In this document: piece by piece, positions 1-5,118 of the stretch
Layout: each line of letters begins with the position of its first letter
Position numbering within the stretch: position 1 is the first letter of the stretch
Assembly (NCBI GenBank): GCA_947167635.1
Contig: CAMVIT010000091.1
Coordinates: 1 to 6,719 of the forward strand
Length of the DNA: 6,719 nt
Reading direction: 5' to 3'
Source of the DNA: F23-D06 sp947167635
GTDB taxonomy: Bacteria; Bacteroidota; Bacteroidia; Bacteroidales; WCHB1-69
Notes under the pieces: generated by a model
The model's input: only the letters and a program-made list of their open reading frames with translations
What the model was told of the DNA's origin: nothing
Database searches by the model: none
Position numbers and translations under genes: made by a program

Positions 1-165
1 CAGCTCGTCTTGCGTTTGTGAGATTCGTTGGTAGTCTTGAAACAGTTCGCGCCGCAGGTTGGCTAAGGTGGCGTCCAAATCCATCCCGGTGAAAACGGCC
101 AAGGCCGGCACTGCAATGGCTAACAATGCCGCAAGAATGTATATGCTTTTGCGCTTTTTATTCAT
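1..165 (-). CDS. N-terminus of an exported or membrane-anchored protein (partial)
   Basis: The reading frame opens with ATG at 165-163 and stays open for 55 codons to the left edge, so the C-terminal part is missing. The protein begins with a basic stretch (MNKKRK), then a hydrophobic core at about residues 8-20 ending in VPALA, which fits a signal peptide with an Ala-x-Ala type cleavage site near residue 23; an uncleaved membrane anchor is the alternative. Residues ~27-55 are hydrophilic with an amphipathic pattern (LRRELFQDYQRISQTQDEL), suggesting a periplasmic helix or coiled coil. From memory, this pattern resembles the start of large Bacteroidota membrane proteins with an N-terminal periplasmic helical region, but that is only a weak inference and I name no function. 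The start lies five bases after the stop of the 185-residue membrane protein gene, so the two are probably co-transcribed. The leader is A-rich (AAGAAG about 10 bases upstream), typical for Bacteroidota. Confidence 0.75.
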   Translation of the reverse strand, partial: MNKKRKSIYILAALLAIAVPALAVFTGMDLDATLANLRRELFQDYQRISQTQDEL

Positions 166-170
166 TTTCG

Positions 171-728
171 TTACTTCTTTTTGGTTTCCGCCACGAAACA
201 GGCTACAAGCCCGTAGGTGATGGTCGGGCGTATCCAGATTTCGGTGAGCAAATACGCAGTCAATTCATCGGTAGGCTCAAGAAGGATGTCGACGTTATAA
301 AGTACAGCGATGAGCATGTCGATGATGCAAATCAGCCAAAGATTCCGCTTGGTGTAGCTCTTCCAGTCTTTGCGGGCATAAAAGTAGGTCAGTAGGATGA
401 GCAATGCCACCGACAGCGTTAAACATGCCAAGCTGATGGGGTAGTAAGCCAGCTGTGGCGGAAAAAGAATATCGCGCAACATCACCGTGATGCCGACGGA
501 TATGGTGCACCAATAGTTGAACTGCTTTGCTTGGAGACGGTTGAAGAAATACATCCAAATCATCACCACACAGGCGATGTAGAAGATGTTGAGCACCAGT
601 TCGGGCCAGGTGTCCTTGAGGCCGTAATGGAAGATGCCGTAAAGCATCGTGCCCACCGAAAGCATGACGGCCAAGGCGGTAATCACGATGTCTATGACTT
701 TGCCTCTCTCTTTGAATCTTGTTTGCAT
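171..728 (-). CDS. Hypothetical polytopic membrane protein, 185 aa
   Basis: I do not recognise this protein. It starts with a basic N-terminus (MQTRFKERGK) and has five or six hydrophobic segments at about residues 11-34, 42-62, 72-88, 96-117, 128-149 and 156-180, ending in a charged tail (ETKKK), so it should be an integral inner-membrane protein with almost no soluble domain. Short loops carry a few charged residues, for example RDILFPP (85-91), ARKDWKSYTKR (118-128) and EPTDE (151-155). No catalytic motif or transporter signature stands out. The ATG at 728-726 follows an A-rich leader (ACTAAAAACAACAATC), which is the usual start context in Bacteroidota. The gene lies 83 bases downstream of the GNAT gene, separated by a strong hairpin, and five bases upstream of the exported protein gene. 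Close pairing suggests a shared role with that partner. Confidence is high that it is a real gene, low on any role. Confidence 0.8.
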   Translation of the reverse strand: MQTRFKERGKVIDIVITALAVMLSVGTMLYGIFHYGLKDTWPELVLNIFYIACVVMIWMYFFNRLQAKQFNYWCTISVGITVMLRDILFPPQLAYYPISLACLTLSVALLILLTYFYARKDWKSYTKRNLWLICIIDMLIAVLYNVDILLEPTDELTAYLLTEIWIRPTITYGLVACFVAETKKK

Positions 729-754
729 GATTGTTGTTTTTAGTTAGATGGAAT

Positions 755-784
755 AGCTACGGGACATTGGATTGTCCCGTAGCT
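755..784 (-). terminator. Perfect 12-bp hairpin, possible terminator or leader structure
   Basis: AGCTACGGGACA at 755-766 and its exact reverse complement at 773-784 flank a six-base loop. Seven of twelve pairs are G-C, so the hairpin would be stable in RNA. It lies about 28 bases after the GNAT stop codon and about 26 bases before the next start, the normal place for a terminator or a 3'-end protecting stem. However, the minus-strand RNA has no U-run after the stem (it continues ATTCCATCTAACTAAAAAC); the T-rich flank is on the plus-strand side (TCTTTCGTTT). It is therefore not a textbook intrinsic terminator for the minus-strand genes. It may instead be a processing or stabilising stem, an attenuator-like leader element for the 185-residue gene, or a terminator for plus-strand antisense transcripts. 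Confidence 0.45.
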
Positions 785-811
785 TCTTTCGTTTACGAAC
801 AGGTTGGTTTG

Positions 812-1363
812 TCAGTCGCGCCTGTACAATTCCGGAATAGGGGCTCCTGCGGGCGTCATGCCTGCCATGAACGACAAGAACTCGTCTTTGTCGAAGTCTT
901 CTTTGGAGCAGGCAATGATAAACTCGGTGCCATTCAGCTTTGCGAACCAGCCGGTCTCATAAAAGCCGTTCCTCAGATGGAATTTGCGTCTTCTTTCGCG
1001 CTGCTCGGCGTTGTCGCTTTCTTCAAAGGGGCTTTCGTATGAAAACAGGAGCGTTTTGCCTTTATAGTATTCCCTGATGGCGCTCATGGCCTTGCCGCCT
1101 ATGCCGCTCGAACGCTGTTCGGGACGGATGGCGAGATAAGTCAGATAAACGCTTGTTTTGCCCTCAGCTGTTAGGAAAAATCCGGCAAAGGTGTCGGGGG
1201 TTTCTTCGGGATAGATGCCAAGTAGCTTGATGGGCATCAGCTTTAGGTTCGCGAGGATGACGTCCATGCTCATGGTACGCTCATTCTCAGGAAATGACTC
1301 CTCGAACAGTTTTTTGACCGCAGGAATGTCGGGATGATTAGGTGTGAGTTCTCTAAAAATCAT
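812..1363 (-). CDS. GNAT-family N-acetyltransferase
   Basis: This 183-residue protein is probably a cytoplasmic acetyl-CoA-dependent N-acetyltransferase. The core beta strand and acetyl-CoA pyrophosphate loop (motif A) are seen at residues ~73-97: VYLTYLAIRPEQ followed by RSSGIGG, matching the family pattern R/Q-x-x-G-x-G/A with Gly87 and Gly89, then a helix (KAMSAIREYY). The motif B region is at ~124-134, where FHLRNGF matches the common Y/F-x-x-x-G-F element. The N-terminal part (RELTPNHPDIPAVKKLFEESFP) is the usual substrate-facing helical segment. The length is normal for a single GNAT domain. Substrate cannot be deduced: GNATs acetylate amines of small molecules, antibiotics, peptides or proteins. 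The ATG at 1363 is chosen because AAGGAG lies six bases upstream. The gene is 42 bases downstream of the amidohydrolase and in the same frame, with TAA stops between. It probably belongs to the same transcript. Confidence 0.9.
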   Translation of the reverse strand: MIFRELTPNHPDIPAVKKLFEESFPENERTMSMDVILANLKLMPIKLLGIYPEETPDTFAGFFLTAEGKTSVYLTYLAIRPEQRSSGIGGKAMSAIREYYKGKTLLFSYESPFEESDNAEQRERRRKFHLRNGFYETGWFAKLNGTEFIIACSKEDFDKDEFLSFMAGMTPAGAPIPELYRRD

Positions 1364-1369
1364 AATGTT

Positions 1370-1375
1370 CTCCTT
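1370..1375 (-). promoter_or_regulatory. Strong Shine-Dalgarno site of the GNAT gene
   Basis: The minus strand reads AAGGAG, then AACATT, then ATG. This is a near-perfect anti-16S match at the ideal six-base spacing, and it fixes the start of the acetyltransferase. None of the other starts in the window has a comparable site; they have A-rich leaders as is usual in Bacteroidota, where Shine-Dalgarno pairing is rarely used. Confidence 0.7.
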
Positions 1376-1405
1376 ATATAGATAAACTTGTTAGGTGTCA
1401 TGTAT

Positions 1406-3031
1406 TTAACGCGAATAGACTTCCTCGCCGTCCACGATGGTTGCAATGATGTTGGCCTTCTCAATCTCTGCAAAATCGTCGTGCATGAAGTCACGGTCCA
1501 AGACAGCGAAGTTGGCGAGCTTGCCTATGCTGATGGACCCCATCCTATCCTCTTCATGCCACATGTAGGCCACATTGCTTGTCAGGGTTTGCAGTGCTTC
1601 ATACCGGCTGACAGCCTGGTCGATATTTCTGATATATTCGTCAGGATATGACGGCAGCTTCTTCAATACTCCCATGCAGAATGCCTGGACGGCACTGAAC
1701 AGGGGGGATACAGGGTAGTCTGAATGGTTGGCAACCACACCGCCTCCATCCATGATGGATTTGACCGGATAGGCATTGTTGGACTTCTCTTCGCCCACAT
1801 AGGCAACCTCCTGCGGAAAGCCGGCAGGATGCTTGATGGCCCACATGATACCGCATACAGCCATAATGTTATATTCACCGATTCTCTTCACATCTTCCGG
1901 AGTCACTTCTTGCAGATGAGCGAGGGCATTTCTCATGTCGAAATTACCCACTTCGGTCTGCGCCTCGGCAATAGCGTCGATCCATGCCCGGGTGGCGCCG
2001 TCGCCGATGGAATGGATGTGAACGTTCATCTGGTGCGTCGCCGCCGCCTTGACGAGTCTTACCATCTTGTCATGGTCATCGAATCTTCTTACGCCTTTGT
2101 ACCCCGGTTTATCCACATAGTCGTCCAGCATCCATGCGGTATGACCCTCCACGACTCCATCGGCAAAGACTTTGGCGCCGATTACCTTCACATGCTTGCC
2201 GTTATACTCCTTTGCCTCCTGCGCAATCCTGTCCATGTCCTCTTCCGGAGTATCGGTGTTGTCATTGACGAAACTGCCGCAGAAGGAATACATCTTCAGC
2301 TTGCCTTCATCGTCAAGCTCCTTGTAGGCACGGGGGTCATGCTTGGTCAGAAGCTGGTAGCCAGCGTCATATACACCCGTATACCCGTTTGAAAAAGCGT
2401 ATTGCTGGAAGCCCAGCAGCTCCTTCTTCGCCTGCGCAAGATCCGGCTGGACCCTCTTGACCAGATCGATGGCGGGCTTTTCGGCAAGCAGGCCATTCGG
2501 CTTGCCATTCTCATCTACATGGATACATTCTGTCCCCCACTGTTTCACGGCTTCTTCATTGATGTCGAAGGCCTCCATAGCCTTGGTGTTGACCCACATC
2601 ATGTGGCCGCCGCTGCTTTGATTGATCATGGGCTTGTCCGGACATATCTGGTCCAATTGCTTGGCATTGAGCTGATACAGCAGATCGTCTGCCCAGCCCG
2701 AACCCACTATGTGTGGTTTATCCTGATTCTCTTCGACATACTTTTTCAGAATGGCCAGGTAGTCCTCTGGCGTGTTTCCTTCTGCCAGGTTGGCCCTGCC
2801 GAACATGATATTACCTGCAAATCCGGGATGGCAATGTGCCTCAAGGAAACCCGGATAAATGGTATTGCTCCCATAATCCAAAACCATGGTCTTATCCCCC
2901 TGAAGTTTCATGGCAGCATCCTTGCTTCCGACATAGATGATTTTTCCATCGGCCACCGCTATAGCTTCAGCATAGGGTTTGAACGCATCCATTGTGATGA
3001 CATTCCCAAGAATAATTTTCTCTGCTTTCAT
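1406..3031 (-). CDS. YtcJ-type amidohydrolase (amidohydrolase family 3), complete
   Basis: This 541-residue metal-dependent hydrolase has the amidohydrolase-superfamily layout: an N-terminal beta-sandwich piece (residues 1-60, with VADGKIIYVG), a TIM-barrel catalytic domain, and the C-terminal return to the sandwich (GSISIGKLANFAVLD, 498-512). Likely metal and catalytic residues are His66 and His68 (GFLEAHCHPG), Lys287 in KVFADG, His338 and His340 (NVHIHSIGDGA), His372 (ALAHLQEVTPED) and Asp438 (ANHSDYPVSP). These match the YtcJ group, which includes N-substituted formamide deformylases; the actual bond cleaved (amide, imide or ester-like) is unknown. Position 64 is Glu where the superfamily usually has Asp (PGFxDxHxH). 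No signal peptide is visible, so it should be cytoplasmic. Length is normal. The start at 3031 follows an A-rich leader and gives the expected N-terminus (MKAEKIILGNVITMD). It is 27 bases after the 215-residue membrane protein gene and 42 bases before the GNAT gene. It is a paralogue of the gene at 5116-6719. Confidence 0.93.
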   Translation of the reverse strand: MKAEKIILGNVITMDAFKPYAEAIAVADGKIIYVGSKDAAMKLQGDKTMVLDYGSNTIYPGFLEAHCHPGFAGNIMFGRANLAEGNTPEDYLAILKKYVEENQDKPHIVGSGWADDLLYQLNAKQLDQICPDKPMINQSSGGHMMWVNTKAMEAFDINEEAVKQWGTECIHVDENGKPNGLLAEKPAIDLVKRVQPDLAQAKKELLGFQQYAFSNGYTGVYDAGYQLLTKHDPRAYKELDDEGKLKMYSFCGSFVNDNTDTPEEDMDRIAQEAKEYNGKHVKVIGAKVFADGVVEGHTAWMLDDYVDKPGYKGVRRFDDHDKMVRLVKAAATHQMNVHIHSIGDGATRAWIDAIAEAQTEVGNFDMRNALAHLQEVTPEDVKRIGEYNIMAVCGIMWAIKHPAGFPQEVAYVGEEKSNNAYPVKSIMDGGGVVANHSDYPVSPLFSAVQAFCMGVLKKLPSYPDEYIRNIDQAVSRYEALQTLTSNVAYMWHEEDRMGSISIGKLANFAVLDRDFMHDDFAEIEKANIIATIVDGEEVYSR

Positions 3032-3058
3032 AATTTCAATTTTTATGCTTTGTGTATT

Positions 3059-3706
3059 TTATAGTGTTTCTTTTACGTCTTTTTCAACTTCGGAATACAA
3101 TTTGTCCACTTCTTTTTCCGTGTAGTCGGACTCGTCGAAGTGTTTGGAGAACTTCACTTTGACACTCGCAAGCCGTCCGGCCGTCCGCTTGTCCTTGCGG
3201 AGATCGTACCCAGTCAGGAAGATATAGTCGCACAAGATGTCGCCCAAAAACCAGAACAGGACATAGAACATTTCGCGCGGCACCTCTGCCATTTCTTGCG
3301 AAAGCCACAGCAACACACCAGACAGAATCATGCCGAAACACATAAGGATGAACCTTTTCGTATGTCGCTTCAAGTCCTTTTCCACCATGCCGAGATTATA
3401 GGCGAAATACTCGCGGATGGTTTCTGTGATGGTCTTCTTTTCTTCCTGCGACAGGGTGTCTTCAACGAATTCCAAGACAAGGGGATATTCGGACGGTATC
3501 ACCTCGGCGGATATTTTAAGATACTCCACGAAGTCCGTATTCAGTGTCTCAAAACTCTTGATGCTATAGGTGCTGATGATATCGTAGTAGTCGGAAACGC
3601 GGCAGGGAATGGTGGCGATTCCATTACTGATATAATCCTGCATCACTCGTGAATCAAGATGACCTTTCCTTGACTCAAATAATCTGACGATTCTATGTTT
3701 ACGCAT
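3059..3706 (-). CDS. Hypothetical protein with two membrane helices, 215 aa
   Basis: No named family is recognised with certainty. The protein has a cytosolic-looking N-terminal half (residues 1-115) containing IPCRVSDYYDIISTYSIKSFETLN (given in part: IPCRVSDYYD at 33-42) and IPSEYPLVLEF (70-80), two hydrophobic helices at about 119-136 and 143-165 forming a hairpin, and a charged C-terminal tail (166-215) that is rich in Lys and Glu and may form a helix (TEKEVDKLYSEVEKDVKETL). From memory, similar proteins with the IP-S/T-EYP-VLE pattern and a membrane hairpin followed by LRK-K---G-LASVKV occur in gut Bacteroidota and Firmicutes without assigned function; this is weakly based. The ATG at 3706 is the only start codon in frame after the MATE stop. 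It lies between the MATE gene (39 bases) and the second amidohydrolase (27 bases) on the same strand, so it is probably co-expressed with them. Whether it works with the pump or hydrolases is unknown. Confidence 0.85.
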   Translation of the reverse strand: MRKHRIVRLFESRKGHLDSRVMQDYISNGIATIPCRVSDYYDIISTYSIKSFETLNTDFVEYLKISAEVIPSEYPLVLEFVEDTLSQEEKKTITETIREYFAYNLGMVEKDLKRHTKRFILMCFGMILSGVLLWLSQEMAEVPREMFYVLFWFLGDILCDYIFLTGYDLRKDKRTAGRLASVKVKFSKHFDESDYTEKEVDKLYSEVEKDVKETL

Positions 3707-3745
3707 ATTGTTAGGTTCTTTGTTTAGTAACTGCTCAAAATCAGA

Positions 3746-5116
3746 TTATATTGTTTTTTTGCGCCATTTTTTCCCGTGGATGTACACGATACACTGGATC
3801 CAGATGCAAAGCGAATAGATGCCATCGGCCGTCCAGCACAACGCTATGCTGGATTTGAGGATGCCGATGATGATGGTGCAGTACACGGCGTAGATGCACA
3901 AAGCCACCACATCGAAACGGAGGCATATCCGTGTGTTTCCGGTCCCGGCCACCGATTGCAGATACACATTCCATGGCAGCGTGACGAGGGTGGCGGCGCA
4001 CATCACCCAAAGCGTGGCAACGGACCCTTCGACCAATGAGGGGATGTCGGTGAACAGGCTGATAATCCAATGCGGGAAAAGGGCGAAGACGGCCAGCAGC
4101 GGCAGCATGGTCAGAGCACAGAGTATGACTACCCGCCGGATAATGGGAATCACGCCTTCGGGATGACCCTCGCCGATGATGTTGCTCACCAACGTTGCCG
4201 CAGTAGAGGCAAAGGCCGCCGAAAATACAAACGGCACCTCGGAAATGCTTCGGACGATATTGGCGATAGCCAACTGCTCCTCGCCCAAATGCTCGATGAA
4301 GAGGAAGAAAAACAGCCACACCGAGATGTTCAGCACATACTCCACCATCACCCAAGAGGCGGTGGAGAGCATGCGCCTGAGTTCCTTCCACACGGGTTTG
4401 ACGGGCTTCTGAAGACCATATTTCTTATCGGCCGTAAAGCCAGCCCATATCACAAAGAAAAGCAACGAAATGCCTTCCGAAATGGTCGATGCCAACGCGG
4501 CTCCCTTGATGCCCATGGCGGGCAGCCCCCAGTGGCCAAAGATGAGCAACCAGTCCAACAGGACGTTGCAGCTTACCAATACAATGGAATTCCATGTGAG
4601 GCAGGCTGTTTTCCGCGTCCCAACATAGAAAGCACGGAACAGCGCTGTCATAAAGGCAAAGAGCAATCCGGGAAGTCGCCAATCAACATAGATTTTGGCG
4701 GCTTCAAAAATGTTATCCGATTTCAGGAGCGAACGAAGAAGCGGCGGCGACAGGAAGTGCGACAGGACGATGGTCACGAGCGCCAAGGCTGCCAGGAACC
4801 AGATGCCCTGCCAGAAAACACGCCCGATGGAATCAAAGCCTTTCCCGTTCTCATTAGCCTCTCCGTTGCGCCAACCGATGATGATTTGGACACCGATGGA
4901 GAAGCCAAAGCCGAGCATGTACAGAATGCTGAAATACACGCCCGCAATGGCCGAGGCGCCCAATTCAACCTCACCGACACGGCCAAGAAAGGCCGTGTCG
5001 GTCATGCCCAGCAACTCCTCCATCACTAAGGCTACAAGGATGGGGAATGTAGTCTTCCAGATGGATTTGAAGGAATAACGTTGCGGAAGCTGATATGTCG
5101 AATCCTTTGCTGACAT
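3746..5116 (-). CDS. MATE-family efflux transporter (NorM/DinF-like)
   Basis: This 456-residue inner-membrane protein should be a multidrug and toxic compound extrusion antiporter, using a Na+ or H+ gradient to export organic, often cationic, compounds. It has about twelve hydrophobic segments (roughly 20-38, 53-80, 103-120, 148-167, 176-195, 205-228, 250-274, 285-309, 327-348, 362-385, 400-418, 424-446), in two six-helix halves as usual. Family signatures include GMTDTAFLGRVGEVELGAS (37-55) in helix 1 and the following loop, with Asp40, and NVLLDWLLIFG followed by GIKGAALAS (184-210) after helix 5. Length is typical. The start ATG shares its A with the TAA stop of the upstream amidohydrolase (TAATG), so translation is probably coupled. 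The substrate cannot be told from sequence; the neighbours suggest an amine- or amide-type small molecule, which is inference only. The C-terminus is basic (HGKKWRKKTI), facing the cytoplasm. Confidence 0.95.
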   Translation of the reverse strand: MSAKDSTYQLPQRYSFKSIWKTTFPILVALVMEELLGMTDTAFLGRVGEVELGASAIAGVYFSILYMLGFGFSIGVQIIIGWRNGEANENGKGFDSIGRVFWQGIWFLAALALVTIVLSHFLSPPLLRSLLKSDNIFEAAKIYVDWRLPGLLFAFMTALFRAFYVGTRKTACLTWNSIVLVSCNVLLDWLLIFGHWGLPAMGIKGAALASTISEGISLLFFVIWAGFTADKKYGLQKPVKPVWKELRRMLSTASWVMVEYVLNISVWLFFFLFIEHLGEEQLAIANIVRSISEVPFVFSAAFASTAATLVSNIIGEGHPEGVIPIIRRVVILCALTMLPLLAVFALFPHWIISLFTDIPSLVEGSVATLWVMCAATLVTLPWNVYLQSVAGTGNTRICLRFDVVALCIYAVYCTIIIGILKSSIALCWTADGIYSLCIWIQCIVYIHGKKWRKKTI

Positions 5117-5118
5117 TA
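5114..5118 (-). other. TAATG stop-start overlap between amidohydrolase and MATE genes
   Basis: On the minus strand the last codon TAA (5118-5116) and the next ATG (5116-5114) share one base. No Shine-Dalgarno sequence stands out before the ATG, so ribosome re-initiation after termination is the likely way the transporter is translated. This ties its amount to that of the hydrolase and is the firmest evidence that these two genes form one operon. Confidence 0.85.

Noticed and set aside
1364..1405. Possible promoter (TATATA on the minus strand) before the GNAT gene
   Set aside because: The TATATA overlaps the base just before the Shine-Dalgarno site, so a transcript from it would begin in or after the site. 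No Bacteroidota TTTG / TAnnTTTG pair is present.
1724..3064. Two plus-strand open frames of 222 and 220 codons (1724-2392 and 2402-3064)
   Set aside because: They lie wholly or almost wholly antisense to the complete amidohydrolase, have His/Ile-rich compositions typical of antisense frames, no family motif and no convincing start signal.
3140..3652. 170-codon plus-strand frame antisense to the 215-residue protein
   Set aside because: It lies within a gene that is better supported by frame, start context, membrane helices and neighbour spacing; the product shows no motif.
3707..3745. Possible promoter in the gap before the 215-residue protein
   Set aside because: A TTTG is seen on the minus strand but there is no TAnnTTTG element at the right distance before the start; the gap is too short for a confident call.
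4070..5029. 319-codon open frame on the plus strand, antisense to the MATE gene
   Set aside because: The product is hydrophilic and low in recognisable motifs (runs of Arg, His, Gln, Glu), as expected from reading the complement of codons for a membrane protein. The opposite strand encodes a clear MATE protein.
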